DNA of 43,310 nt from Paracoccaceae bacterium (GTDB taxonomy: Bacteria > Pseudomonadota > Alphaproteobacteria > Rhodobacterales > Rhodobacteraceae), in assembly GCA_022448245.1 (NCBI GenBank), contig JAKVCO010000015.1:39342-82651 (forward strand), in the 5' to 3' direction. Position numbers and translations under genes: made by a program. Below, piece by piece: positions 29,486-39,813 of this stretch. The notes beneath the pieces were generated by a model that was not told where the DNA came from, did not search any database, and saw nothing but the letters and a program-made list of their open reading frames with translations. Every line of letters starts with the position of its first letter. Position 1 is the stretch's first letter.

Positions 29486-30499
29486 ATGGATACGCAACAC
29501 AGACTGGACTGGGTCGACGCCGCAAAGGGCATCTGCATCATCTTGGTGGTGATGTTTCACGCGACTTTGCATCTGACGCCGACGCTTGGCGCTTCGGGTT
29601 TTGCGTGGTTCACGCACTTCTTTGGCCCGTTCCGGATGCCGGATTTCTTCCTGATCTCGGGCCTATTCCTGTCGCGCAGGCTCAGCGCCCCGGCGGCGAT
29701 TTTCTATGACCGCAAGGTGCTGCATTTCTTCTACTACTACTGGCTTTGGGTGCTCATCACCTTTGCCATCCTCACACCGGGGCAGGCGGCAGGTTGGTTG
29801 CCCTTCCTGTCGGGGCTGGCAACGGCGCTGATCTATCCGGAGGGGCACCTTTGGTTCATCTACTGCCTGCCGCTCTGCTTTGTGCTGGCGCGTGTCACCC
29901 GTGGGCTACTGCCTTTGGGCGTTTGGATCGGTGCGGCAGCGGCTCATATCTTTGACGTGCAGGGTGAGCCGCTCCTACTGGTCTACCTCACGCATTACTT
30001 CGTCTTTTTCTACACCGGTCATGTCGCATCGCCCCTGATTTTCAGGTTTGCGCGGGGCGTGGCGGACCACCCGGTTCTGGCTCTTTTGGGGCTTGGCCTT
30101 TGGGCTGGCGGCAACGGCTGGATCACCCATGGCAGCGACATCGCTGTCCCGGGCCTGTCCCTGATCCTTGGCGTGGCAGGCGGCATGGCCATCACCACGA
30201 TTGCCGTCCTACTACAACCCATAGCGCTTGGATCAGCGCTCGCCACGCTGGGCGCGCGGTCGATCGTCGTCTACTTGGGCTTCTTCATCCCACTGAAATA
30301 CGCCGAGTCCCTGCTGATCCCGTTGGGCCTCCCGGCTGATGTCACGATCGCGCTGGCGCTATGTGCTGGGATCGCGGTGCCGCTTTGGCTCTATGCACTG
30401 CTCAAGAGAACGGGCGTGGGGCTATGGCTCTTTGAGCGCCCGGCGTGGGCGCGGCCACAGATCGCGCGGCCACAACCAGCCCTCGACGGCGCTTCCTGA
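29486..30499 (+). CDS. Integral membrane acyltransferase (acyltransferase 3 family)
   Basis: This 337-residue polytopic membrane protein has about ten hydrophobic segments. The N-terminal DWVDAAKGICIILVVMFHA includes the conserved histidine typical of acyltransferase-3 proteins that acylate sugars or cell-surface polymers. FGPFRMPDFFLISGLFLSR is the second family block. The acceptor is unknown; O-acetylation or succinylation of glycans is typical. I use the ATG at 29486; a TTG nine nt upstream is in frame but less likely. Confidence 0.82.
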   Translation: MDTQHRLDWVDAAKGICIILVVMFHATLHLTPTLGASGFAWFTHFFGPFRMPDFFLISGLFLSRRLSAPAAIFYDRKVLHFFYYYWLWVLITFAILTPGQAAGWLPFLSGLATALIYPEGHLWFIYCLPLCFVLARVTRGLLPLGVWIGAAAAHIFDVQGEPLLLVYLTHYFVFFYTGHVASPLIFRFARGVADHPVLALLGLGLWAGGNGWITHGSDIAVPGLSLILGVAGGMAITTIAVLLQPIALGSALATLGARSIVVYLGFFIPLKYAESLLIPLGLPADVTIALALCAGIAVPLWLYALLKRTGVGLWLFERPAWARPQIARPQPALDGAS

Positions 30500-30562
30500 C
30501 TGATATCGCAGCCGCCGGGCTTGGCACTGGACATCCCCCCAAATACCGCCCACCTCTGCTGC

Positions 30563-31489
30563 ATGAGAAAGATCATTATCGACACCGATCCCGGCCAGGA
30601 TGACGCCGTAGCCATCCTCTTGGCCCTCGCCTCACCCGAAGTAGATGTTTTGGGCATCACAGCCGTCGCGGGGAACGTCCCGTTGGAGCTCACTGCCAAG
30701 AACACCCGCATCGTGTGCGAACTTGCGGGCCGCCCAGACGTCAAAGTCTTCGCGGGATGCGACCGCCCGATCGGGCGCACCCTTGTGACGGCAGAGCATG
30801 TGCACGGGCAAACGGGCCTGAACGGCGTCGAACACCCCGATCCCACCATGCCCCTGCAAGAGGGTCATGCCGTGGACTTCATCATCGATACGATCCGCAG
30901 CACCGACGACGTCACGCTGTGCCCACTGGGGCCGCTGACAAACATTGCCACGGCCCTGGAACGCGCCCCCGACATCGCCGAGCGCATTAAAGAGATCGTG
31001 CTGATGGGCGGGGCCTATTTCGAAGTGGGCAACATCACCCCGGCGGCGGAGTTCAATATCTACGTGGACCCCGAGGCCGCGGACATCGTCTTCAAATCAG
31101 GCACCCCTCTCGTGGTGGCGCCCCTCGATCTGACGCACAAGATGCTTACCTCTGCGGAATGGATCGAAACCATGCGCGCCCTTGGCACGCCCGTGGGCGA
31201 CGCCGTGGCTGGCTGGACCGACTTCTTTGAGCGCTTCGACGTGGCCAAATACGGCTCCGCTGGGGCGCCGCTGCATGATCCTTGTGTGATTGCCCATATC
31301 ATTGATCCCAGCCTTTTCTCCGGCCGCCATGTGAACGTTGAGATCGAGACTGAGAGCCCCCTCACGCGCGGCATGACCGTTGCGGATTGGTGGGGCGTCA
31401 CCGACCGCGCCAAGAACGCCCTTTTCCTTGGGGGTGGCGACCGGGCCCGCTTCTTTGACCTCCTAACCACAAGGCTGGGCACGCTATGA
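30563..31489 (+). CDS. Nucleoside hydrolase (inosine-uridine preferring family)
   Basis: This enzyme cleaves ribonucleosides to base and ribose in purine/pyrimidine salvage. The 308-residue protein opens with the calcium-binding signature KIIIDTDPGQDDAVA and has the LCPLGPLTNIATAL, EIVLMGGAYFEVGN and HDPCVIAHIIDPSLF blocks of the family. The ATG at 30563 starts exactly at the conserved N-terminus; an in-frame ATG 42 nt upstream adds residues unlike the family. It overlaps the GNAT gene by 4 nt, opening a three-gene unit with GNAT and SelO. Confidence 0.92.
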   Translation: MRKIIIDTDPGQDDAVAILLALASPEVDVLGITAVAGNVPLELTAKNTRIVCELAGRPDVKVFAGCDRPIGRTLVTAEHVHGQTGLNGVEHPDPTMPLQEGHAVDFIIDTIRSTDDVTLCPLGPLTNIATALERAPDIAERIKEIVLMGGAYFEVGNITPAAEFNIYVDPEAADIVFKSGTPLVVAPLDLTHKMLTSAEWIETMRALGTPVGDAVAGWTDFFERFDVAKYGSAGAPLHDPCVIAHIIDPSLFSGRHVNVEIETESPLTRGMTVADWWGVTDRAKNALFLGGGDRARFFDLLTTRLGTL

Positions 31490-31944
31490 AGGCACGGACT
31501 TCCATCCACAAAGCCGGCACCGAGGATATTGACCGCCTCGTCCCGATGATCATGGCCTTTCACGAGGAGGAAGGGCTCGATACCGACGAAGCGCACATCA
31601 GGCGCGCGATCACACCGCTGCTGGCGGGATCTCCTCATGGAGAGATCTTTCTAGCCGGCCCAAGAATGGCACCGGCGGGCTATGCGCTGCTCTGCTACGG
31701 CTGGTCGATCGAGTACGGCGGCCTCGACGCGTATCTCGACGAATTCTACCTGCGCGCGGCTGTGCGCGGGCGCGGCATGGGTGGTGATGTCTTGCAGGCA
31801 GTCTCGGAGTACTTAGCTAAGAAAGGCGCAAAGGCGCTGGCGCTCGAAGTGGACTTCGAAAACGAGGTCGCGATCCGCACCTACGAGCGGTCTGGCTTCG
31901 AAAAACGCGCGCGCTACGGCCTCATGGTGCGGACCCTGACATGA
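31486..31944 (+). CDS. GNAT family N-acetyltransferase
   Basis: This 152-residue single-domain acetyltransferase has an acetyl-CoA binding loop in [20 protein letters not shown] (the R/Q-x-x-G-x-G/A pattern). The C-terminal GNAT block reads [19 protein letters not shown]. The acceptor substrate is unknown. It overlaps nucleoside hydrolase by 4 nt and selO by 4 nt, so the three genes are tightly coupled, though no shared pathway is obvious. Confidence 0.88.
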   Translation: MKARTSIHKAGTEDIDRLVPMIMAFHEEEGLDTDEAHIRRAITPLLAGSPHGEIFLAGPRMAPAGYALLCYGWSIEYGGLDAYLDEFYLRAAVRGRGMGGDVLQAVSEYLAKKGAKALALEVDFENEVAIRTYERSGFEKRARYGLMVRTLT

Positions 31945-33326
31945 CACTCTTCGACAATTCCTACGCTCGGCTTCCTGACCAGTTTTACACCAAACTCGCG
32001 CCCACACCGGTGGCCGCACCAAAGCTGCGCGCCTGGAACTCAGAACTCGCAGCCGATCTCGGGCTCCCAGATTGGAACGCCGACGAAAAAGCAGCGATCT
32101 TCGGCGGCAATGCGGTGCCTGAGGGGGCCGAGCCGCTCGCCGCGCTTTATGCCGGGCATCAATTTGGAAACTGGAACCCGCAGCTCGGCGATGGACGCGC
32201 GATCCTTTTGGGTGAAGTGGTCACCGGCGGGACGCGCCGTGACATTCAGCTGAAGGGCTCGGGGCCCACGCCCTATTCCCGTATGGGTGACGGACGCAAC
32301 TGGGTCGGCCCTGCACTGCGCGAATACCTGGTGAGCGAAGCGATGCATGCGTTGGGCATTCCAACGACCCGTGCGCTGGCCGTGGTCACCACGGGCGAGA
32401 CGGTGCTGCGCGAAACACCCCTGCCCGGCGCCATCGTCACCCGAGTTGCGTCGTCTCATATCCGCGTTGGCACATTTCAGATCTTTGCGGCGCGTCAGGA
32501 TACGGCCGCGCTCCAGTCTCTCGTCGATCATGTGATCGCCCGCCACTACCCGGGCGCCGATGGCGTAGAAGGCTTCCTTGAGGCCGTTGTGGCCCGTCAG
32601 GCAGATCTTATCGCGCACTGGATGTCTGTGGGTTTCATTCACGGCGTCATGAACACCGACAATGCCCACGTCGCGGGCGAGACGATCGACTATGGTCCTT
32701 GTGCTTTCATGGACGATTACCATCCGGCGCGCGTGTTCTCATCGATCGACCACGGCGGGCGCTATGCTTTCTCGAACCAGCCCAATATTGCCGCTTGGAA
32801 CATGGCACAGCTCGCCACCGCGCTTTTGCCCTTGATGCCGGATCGTGAGGCGGGGATCGAACGGTTCACTGAAATCGTGAACGGCTTCGCAGAGGTCTAT
32901 CAAAAGGCTTGGCGGCGCGTCTTTGGTGCCAAACTCGGGTTGAGCGACCTTGGCGATGCGGGCGTGGATCTTGTCACCACGCTCCTTAGTATGATGGCCG
33001 AAGAGAAAGCAGATTTCACGAACACGTTCAGGTATTTAAGCAGCGATCCTGATGAGGCTTTGCTGCATTCGGGCTACGCCGATTGGTTGGTTCGCTGGCG
33101 CGTGGCCGAGCCGGATGAAGCGCTGATGGCGCGGGCCAACCCGCAGGTCATCCCCCGCAATCATTTGGTCGAAGAAGCCATTCAAGCCGCCGTTCGCGAA
33201 GACTGGGCTCCCTTCGAGGCACTGCACGCTGCGCTGCAAACGCCCTTTGACGCGCCCACGAATGCCCGCTTCCAGATGCCACCTGAGCCTGACGAGGTTG
33301 TCGTTCAGACATTTTGTGGCACCTGA
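31941..33326 (+). CDS. selO: SelO family protein adenylyltransferase (YdiU/UPF0061)
   Basis: SelO is a pseudokinase-fold enzyme that transfers AMP to protein hydroxyl groups and is linked to redox stress. The 461-residue protein has [19 protein letters not shown], the nucleotide-binding [18 protein letters not shown], and the metal-binding core [20 protein letters not shown] conserved cysteine near the C-terminus (QTFCGT) corresponds to the selenocysteine/cysteine position of the family. Its 3' end overlaps the convergent EamA transporter gene by 22 nt. Confidence 0.95.
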   Translation: MTLFDNSYARLPDQFYTKLAPTPVAAPKLRAWNSELAADLGLPDWNADEKAAIFGGNAVPEGAEPLAALYAGHQFGNWNPQLGDGRAILLGEVVTGGTRRDIQLKGSGPTPYSRMGDGRNWVGPALREYLVSEAMHALGIPTTRALAVVTTGETVLRETPLPGAIVTRVASSHIRVGTFQIFAARQDTAALQSLVDHVIARHYPGADGVEGFLEAVVARQADLIAHWMSVGFIHGVMNTDNAHVAGETIDYGPCAFMDDYHPARVFSSIDHGGRYAFSNQPNIAAWNMAQLATALLPLMPDREAGIERFTEIVNGFAEVYQKAWRRVFGAKLGLSDLGDAGVDLVTTLLSMMAEEKADFTNTFRYLSSDPDEALLHSGYADWLVRWRVAEPDEALMARANPQVIPRNHLVEEAIQAAVREDWAPFEALHAALQTPFDAPTNARFQMPPEPDEVVVQTFCGT

Positions 33327-34207
33327 CGGGGCCTCCGGTTGATCAGGAAAAGGCCCAGCGTCACAAGCGCCAGTGCCCCAAAGAGCTGCGGCCCCACTTG
33401 CTCACCAAGCAAAAGCGCGGCCATCAAAACGGCCAGCGGGGGCGATAGGAACGCGAAAGAAGCCACTGACGTTGCGGGATAAATCTTGATCAGCCAAAAC
33501 CAGAACAGGAACCCGAACGACGCTACGCACATGATCTGAAAGCCAAGGGCCACCCAGTGGATCGGCTCAAGCTCTCGCACCAGAGGACCAAAGAAAAGCG
33601 CGCCGATCATCAGCACCGGGATGGATAAGAAGACCTGCCAAAAGAGCTGAACTTCCGCAGGTAAGTCTTTCACATTGCTTCCTTTAATTACAATGAGGAT
33701 CAGCGCCCATCCAATGGACGCGCCGACGGCGCACAAATCACCAACCCAGCTGCCTTCGGCCCCTGCATCGCGTCCGTCGAGCACCGCCCAAGCCATCCCC
33801 GCAAAGGCCACCGCGAGGCCAATCAACTTCGCGCCCGTCAGCTTCTCTGCTAGAAACATTCGCGAGAACAACGCCGCCCACACTGGCATCGCATAAAAGA
33901 TCACCGAAGCCCGCGACACGGTCGTCAGATCAAGCGCGGTAAAGAGGCACAAAAACTCCGCCCCAAAGATGAAACCCATCAAAGCGGCCGTGGGCCATTG
34001 CGGACGATCAAGGCGCCAGATGATCCCGCGCCAGCTGAGCCAGGCAAAAAGGACCACAGCCGCCCCCACCGATCGCAGGCCCGCCATAAAAACAGGCTGC
34101 CAGCCATCGCCACCCACGGCGATCACCACCTGATTGAAGGCCAAAAGTAGCGCGAATGCGATGAGAGAGACGGTCCCGAACGTGTCGAGATGATCCTTGC
34201 GTTCCAT
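33305..34207 (-). CDS. EamA/DMT family transporter
   Basis: This 300-residue protein has ten predicted membrane segments in two EamA repeats, as in drug/metabolite exporters of the inner membrane. The substrate is unknown. I start at the ATG at 34207 ([18 protein letters not shown]), because related proteins begin this way; an ATG at 34285 would add a 26-residue non-membrane extension. It is divergent from the Fur-family gene, and its 3' end overlaps selO. Confidence 0.85.
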   Translation of the reverse strand: MERKDHLDTFGTVSLIAFALLLAFNQVVIAVGGDGWQPVFMAGLRSVGAAVVLFAWLSWRGIIWRLDRPQWPTAALMGFIFGAEFLCLFTALDLTTVSRASVIFYAMPVWAALFSRMFLAEKLTGAKLIGLAVAFAGMAWAVLDGRDAGAEGSWVGDLCAVGASIGWALILIVIKGSNVKDLPAEVQLFWQVFLSIPVLMIGALFFGPLVRELEPIHWVALGFQIMCVASFGFLFWFWLIKIYPATSVASFAFLSPPLAVLMAALLLGEQVGPQLFGALALVTLGLFLINRRPRQVPQNV

Positions 34208-34303
34208 GCCCCAAGCGCTGAAGGCGCCGGCGCGCAAAGTCAACAACTCCTTGAGGCTGGCGGAGCGGCCCGGTAACACAGACATCAAGTTCAGAGGGCA
34301 CCC

Positions 34304-34714
34304 ATGGCTGAGACCATAATCCAGCGCTGCGAGGCAAAAGGCCTCCGCATGACCGGCCAGCGCCGCACGATTGCAACGGTCCTAGAGGACGCCAACGATC
34401 ACCCCGATGTTGAAGAACTTTATGCGCGGGCGTCTGCGGTCGACGCGGGCATTTCACTGGCAACCGTCTATCGCACGGTGAAGCTCTTTGAAGAGGCTGG
34501 GATACTAGAGAAGCTCGAATTCGGAGACGGGCGCGCCCGCTATGAAGACGCCGACCGCGACCATCACGACCACCTGATTGATCTGTCCACCGGCGAAGTG
34601 ATCGAATTTGTCGACCCGGAGATCGAAGCCCTTCAAGAGAAGATCGCCGAACGCCTTGGTTTTGAGCTTAAGGGCCACCGCCTCGAGCTCTACGGGAAGC
34701 GCAAGAATGGCTGA
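34304..34714 (+). CDS. Fur family metal-responsive regulator (Mur-like)
   Basis: This 136-residue regulator has the Fur winged helix (LRMTGQRRTIATVL; ATVYRTVKLFEEAGI) and the metal-binding HHDH motif (87-90) in RDHHDHLIDLSTGEVIEF. The CxxC zinc motif of classical Fur is absent. With the C-terminal LELYGKRKNG this fits alphaproteobacterial Mur/Fur, which often senses manganese and represses Mn uptake genes. The metal cannot be proven from sequence. It sits between two EamA transporters, one divergent and one downstream in the same direction. Confidence 0.88.
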   Translation: MAETIIQRCEAKGLRMTGQRRTIATVLEDANDHPDVEELYARASAVDAGISLATVYRTVKLFEEAGILEKLEFGDGRARYEDADRDHHDHLIDLSTGEVIEFVDPEIEALQEKIAERLGFELKGHRLELYGKRKNG

Positions 34715-34770
34715 CGCACACCCGCCGCTTCGTGCGGCGCGAGGCACTGCGCCCACTGGTCCTCTTCTCA

Positions 34771-35724
34771 ATGTCTAAGACCCCATCGAAGGATTGGCGG
34801 GCGGGCGCCTTTGCGCAGCAAACAGTCCCGGACGGACAACCCAAAACACGCAATCTCCGGGGCATCATCCTCATGGTGCTTGCCATGCTGGGTTTTGCGA
34901 TCTCAGACGGTTTCGTGAAGGCACTCACGGAGGTCATGCCCAACGGCCAGCTCCTCATCTTCTTTGGTCTCACCGGCAGTACTCTCGTGGCTATCTACGC
35001 CAAACTGCGAAGGATTCCGCTGACTGGCAGCTTTCTGATAAACCCGATCTTCGTCATCCGCTGGGCCGCAGATATGTTCGCCGCGATCTGTATCGTGGGC
35101 TCGTTTGCCCTCGCCCCCTTGTCACTCGTCGCCGCGATCCTTCAGGTCTCCCCCCTCTTTGCGGCGGCCTTGGCGGCCCTCCTCCTTGGCGAATCCCTCG
35201 GGCCGCGCAGGCTGTTCGCGATTGCAGTGGGCCTCTTTGGCGTGTTGATCATCACCGAACCTTGGAACGCAGGTTTGGAGATCGGCGCGCTCTTGGCCGC
35301 TGGTGGCGCGTTCCTTCTGGCCCTTCGCGATGTGCTGACCCGCATGGCGCCTCGCGACATTCCGTCTGAGGCCCTCGTGGCCTATGGCATTTCCGCCATG
35401 GCGTTCGCGGGTGCCCTTTCCTGGATCATCAGTCCCGCTTGGGCCCCGCTCGAACTGGAAAGCGTTTGGCTGCTCGCAGGCGGGGTCCTTACCGGAATTG
35501 CGGGCTATACCCTCATCACCTCAGCCTCTCGAAGCGCTGAGATCACAGCCATCGCCCCGTTTCGCTACTCCCGGCTGGTGTTCGCCCTGTTGATCGGCGC
35601 CCTCTTCTTTGGAGAAACCCTCTCAAGCTGGGCGCTTCTGGGATCAACGCTCGTCATCGGATCGGGGCTCTTCGTCTTCTGGCGCGAGGCGCGCCTTGCC
35701 GCACAGACCAAAGCAACGCCGTGA
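34771..35724 (+). CDS. EamA/DMT family transporter
   Basis: This 317-residue protein has an N-terminal cytoplasmic tail of about 30 residues and ten membrane segments in two EamA repeats (first from LRGIILMVLAMLGF, second from GALLAAGGAFLLALRDVLTR). The family exports metabolites or small solutes; the substrate is unknown. It is not a close copy of the transporter at 33305-34207. I use the ATG at 34771; a GTG at 34732 is also in frame. Its stop codon overlaps the candidate eno operator. Confidence 0.83.
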   Translation: MSKTPSKDWRAGAFAQQTVPDGQPKTRNLRGIILMVLAMLGFAISDGFVKALTEVMPNGQLLIFFGLTGSTLVAIYAKLRRIPLTGSFLINPIFVIRWAADMFAAICIVGSFALAPLSLVAAILQVSPLFAAALAALLLGESLGPRRLFAIAVGLFGVLIITEPWNAGLEIGALLAAGGAFLLALRDVLTRMAPRDIPSEALVAYGISAMAFAGALSWIISPAWAPLELESVWLLAGGVLTGIAGYTLITSASRSAEITAIAPFRYSRLVFALLIGALFFGETLSSWALLGSTLVIGSGLFVFWREARLAAQTKATP

Positions 35725-35733
35725 GCGCTAACA
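35720..35733 (+). promoter_or_regulatory. Candidate LacI-family operator upstream of eno
   Basis: The sequence CGTGAGCGCTAACA matches the palindromic LacI-family consensus TGTTAGCGCTAACA at 12 of 14 positions and is centred about 82 nt before the eno start. LacI-type central-carbon regulators (CceR in Rhodobacter, PckR in Sinorhizobium) are known to control eno. Assignment to such a regulator is inference. Confidence 0.4.
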
Positions 35734-35790
35734 TTTCACGCGCCGCCCGGTTTAATCCAACGCAAACGCCTGCTAAGAGGCGCGCAATAA

Positions 35791-37086
<1,296 letters not shown>

Positions 37087-37093
37087 TTCCTCA

Positions 37094-37113
37094 GGGGCGG
37101 CGCAAGTCGCCCC
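37094..37113. terminator. GC hairpin between eno and the convergent oxidoreductase gene
   Basis: Arms GGGGCG and CGCCCC flank an 8-nt loop just after the eno stop. No strong T tract follows, so it may act as a weak terminator or a 3'-end stabiliser for both convergent transcripts. Confidence 0.45.
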
Positions 37114-37116
37114 GAG

Positions 37117-38184
37117 CTACCCTTTCTGAAAGCGGGCCAGCCGGTACGGGGCCAGCATTTCAGAGGCCTCCCCCTCGATTTCATGAGCGACGAGTTCGCC
37201 CACAAGCGCCGCAAGCGTGACGCCGGAGTGCATGACCGCCACCGTCAGCCCGCCAATGCCGGTCTCTCCAACGACAGGAAGCCCGTCGCCGGGCACGGGC
37301 CTTTTCGCGCGGATCAATTGTTCGACGCGCGGTTCATCCACCACGACCGTGCGCATCAAAACATCAAGCGACCTCTGAGTGATCTGTTCTTGATGGAACG
37401 CCTCAACGGCCCCAGTCACCACTTGATGGCGCGGGTTTGAGGGCAGCCAGAAACGGCCGGCTTTGTCCTGACGGATCTCCCGTTCCTCGGTGACGAGGAT
37501 GTGGCCCAACATGCTGGGCGCAGGCGCCGTGACCACCATATCCGCGGGCCGATCAAGCATCGGCAGATCGAGCCCAAGGGGCGCCAAAAGATCGCTCGTG
37601 CCGGTGCCAGTCGCCAAAATCACGTGATCGGCGGGCAAAAGGCCAGCGTCGGTTTCCACGCCCACAACAGCATCATCCCCCGCAAGGAGCGACCGCACGC
37701 GCTGCCCCAAGATAAGCTGCGCGCCGGCGGCCACCGCACGATCCATCAGACCCTGAGTCACCTGTTGGGGTTCGCCCACGCCCTCAAGATGGAATGCAAG
37801 TGCGGCGTCCGGGGGTTTGCGCAGCGCGGGCTCAAGATAAGACAGGCTCTTCCCATCGAGCCGCGTCACCTCATACCCCAGTTCGTAAAGCGCCGCTTCC
37901 TGGGCGTCCAAATCGCCTTCCCACGTCAGCGTGCCCGTCCACGAGACGCCACGTACGCCAGTGCGTTCGCTGACACGTCGCCATGCCCGCAGCCCCTCAC
38001 GCCGGAGGCGAAAGTGCGCTTCATCCGCATAGAAACTCGCATTGATCCAACCGAAGGAGGCCGCTGTGGCTCCCCCTGCGACAAGGCCGCCGTCCACAAC
38101 GACCACCTCCTCGCCCCGAGCGGTGAGCCGCTCTGCAATCGCTGCGCCGATAATGCCCGCACCGACAACCAAAAATCTCGACAT
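37117..38184 (-). CDS. FAD-dependent oxidoreductase (D-amino-acid oxidase/glycine oxidase fold)
   Basis: This 355-residue flavoprotein has the N-terminal dinucleotide-binding motif VVGAGIIGAAIAE (about 6-18) and the DAO-type C-terminal signature GGLTVAVMHSGVTLAALVGEL. Members oxidise amines or D-amino acids. The substrate is unknown. The ATG at 38184 has GGGGA 4 nt upstream and begins directly with the Rossmann strand; the longer open frame is rejected. It is divergent from the cupin gene across 60 nt. Confidence 0.85.
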   Translation of the reverse strand: MSRFLVVGAGIIGAAIAERLTARGEEVVVVDGGLVAGGATAASFGWINASFYADEAHFRLRREGLRAWRRVSERTGVRGVSWTGTLTWEGDLDAQEAALYELGYEVTRLDGKSLSYLEPALRKPPDAALAFHLEGVGEPQQVTQGLMDRAVAAGAQLILGQRVRSLLAGDDAVVGVETDAGLLPADHVILATGTGTSDLLAPLGLDLPMLDRPADMVVTAPAPSMLGHILVTEEREIRQDKAGRFWLPSNPRHQVVTGAVEAFHQEQITQRSLDVLMRTVVVDEPRVEQLIRAKRPVPGDGLPVVGETGIGGLTVAVMHSGVTLAALVGELVAHEIEGEASEMLAPYRLARFQKG

Positions 38185-38244
38185 ATTCCCCTTTGCCCCT
38201 GCTATAGCAGGTCCGGAAGAAAGCCCCCTCATTGGACCTATAAC

Positions 38245-38664
38245 ATGAACGCAGACGAACTCATCGCCCATCTTGCGCTGGAGCCTCATCCCGAAGGTGG
38301 ATGGTACCGCCAGACCTGGATTGAGAGCCCGTCAGAGGGGCGCCCGACAGGCACCTGCATCTACTTTTTGCTCAAAGAGGGTGAGGCCAGCCACTGGCAC
38401 CGCGTCGATGCGACGGAGATCTGGCACTACTATGCAGGCGCTCCGCTCGTGCTGTCGCTGGCGGAAACTGAGGCAGGGCCTGCAGTTGACCATCTGCTCG
38501 GGCCTGACCTTCCCGTCCAGAAACCACAGATCATCGTCCCCAAGGACCACTGGCAGGCTGCAAGAGCCACTGGCGCATACACGCTCGTGGGCTGCACCGT
38601 CTCCCCCGGTTTCAGCTTTGACGGTTTTGAGTTGGCCGCGCCCGGCTTCGATATCCCGCGCTAG
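38245..38664 (+). CDS. Cupin domain-containing protein (DUF985 family)
   Basis: This 139-residue single-domain cupin has LEPHPEGGWYRQTW, TCIYFLLKEGEASHWHRVDATEIWHYY (split by variable residues in the family) and the closing VSPGFSFDGFELA. These are the blocks of DUF985/YML079-like proteins. The function is unknown; metal or small-molecule binding is possible through the HWHR...E..H cluster. The stop is only 8 nt from the convergent anmK stop. Confidence 0.88.
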   Translation: MNADELIAHLALEPHPEGGWYRQTWIESPSEGRPTGTCIYFLLKEGEASHWHRVDATEIWHYYAGAPLVLSLAETEAGPAVDHLLGPDLPVQKPQIIVPKDHWQAARATGAYTLVGCTVSPGFSFDGFELAAPGFDIPR

Positions 38665-38672
38665 GCGTCGCC

Positions 38673-39749
38673 TCACGCCGGCCGCGAGACGATCCCACCA
38701 CCCAGCACTGCAGGCGCCCCCGTGGTCGTCGGACATGTCGTAGGCATCCCCTGCGCCACCCGCGCCGCCAGATAAGCGAAGGCCTGCGCCTCGAGCATGT
38801 CACCATCGAGGCCAACAGCTTCTACAGGGTCCACCGGGCAATCTGAGCCTGCGGCGAGCATCTCCATCATAAGCGCGTTTTGGCGTCCGCCACCCGTCAC
38901 CAGAATGCGCGAAGGGGCTGAGGGACACTGATCGAGCCCAACGGTCACCGAAGCCGCAACAGCGGCCGTCAGAGTCGCGGCCCCATCAGCATCGCTGAGG
39001 TGCGAGACATCAAGCACGCCAGAAAAGGCATCTCGGTCGAGCGACTTCGGCGCCATGCGATCGAAATAAGGATGGCGGAGCAACCGCTCGATCACCGCCA
39101 TATCTACCGCGCCCGAGCGTGCAAGCGCGCCACCTTTATCGCAGCGCGCGCCACGTCGCTGGGACATGAAATCATCAAGCGGCGCGTTGGCCGGCCCGGT
39201 ATCAAACGCCAAGAGAACGCCGGGCGCCTCTGGCACGTCGCTGGCCGGGTCCACCCATGTCAGGTTGCCTACACCGCCGAGGTTCAGAAAGGCCACTGGC
39301 GCCTCCGCCTCAATCCAGCGCGCGCAGGCCCAGTGGTAGAACGGCGCAAGCGGCGCGCCCTGCCCGCCCATCTGCACGTCAGCCGTTCGAAAGTCCCACG
39401 CCACAGGCCAACCTAGCGTCTCCGCCAGCTGCGCGCCGTCGCCCGCCTGATAGGTGCCCTGACCGCCCGGGTCATGGGCCAGCGTCTGGCCATGGAAGCC
39501 CACAAGATCAGGCGCCTCGAACCGAGAAAGCACTTCGGCATGGGCCGCCTCGACAAGGGCTGCCGCGTCATCTGCGCGCCAAGACCCAAGCGCTGCACGC
39601 AGCACGGAACGTTCCTCCTCGGCATAGGCCCGGAACTCCGTCTGACCGAAGCCAAGGATGTCGATCCCGTCCGTTTCCAGCACCGCTGCGTCGACGCCAT
39701 CCAGTGACGTCCCCGACATCGTGCCAATCACTCGCAACCGCTCGCCCAA
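38673..39749 (-). CDS. anmK: Anhydro-N-acetylmuramic acid kinase
   Basis: AnmK phosphorylates and opens 1,6-anhydro-MurNAc during cell-wall recycling, giving MurNAc-6-phosphate. The protein has the phosphate-binding [14 protein letters not shown] near the N-terminus, [36 protein letters not shown] and [14 protein letters not shown] start at a TTG at 39749 because AGGAGGGG (39758-39765) lies 8 nt upstream; this gives 358 residues. An in-frame ATG at 39800 has no such support and would leave only 13 nt to the divergent tyrS. Confidence 0.93.
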   Translation of the reverse strand: MGERLRVIGTMSGTSLDGVDAAVLETDGIDILGFGQTEFRAYAEEERSVLRAALGSWRADDAAALVEAAHAEVLSRFEAPDLVGFHGQTLAHDPGGQGTYQAGDGAQLAETLGWPVAWDFRTADVQMGGQGAPLAPFYHWACARWIEAEAPVAFLNLGGVGNLTWVDPASDVPEAPGVLLAFDTGPANAPLDDFMSQRRGARCDKGGALARSGAVDMAVIERLLRHPYFDRMAPKSLDRDAFSGVLDVSHLSDADGAATLTAAVAASVTVGLDQCPSAPSRILVTGGGRQNALMMEMLAAGSDCPVDPVEAVGLDGDMLEAQAFAYLAARVAQGMPTTCPTTTGAPAVLGGGIVSRPA

Positions 39750-39813
39750 AAGCCTTTCCCCTCCTTGCGTCCTGAGGTAGCCATGCCGCGCAGCACGCAT
39801 CGGAGCAAGACAA

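Noticed and set aside
37501..38244. Upstream extension of the cupin gene in the same frame
   Set aside because: It runs antisense through the FAD oxidoreductase gene; the DUF985 similarity starts at 38245.
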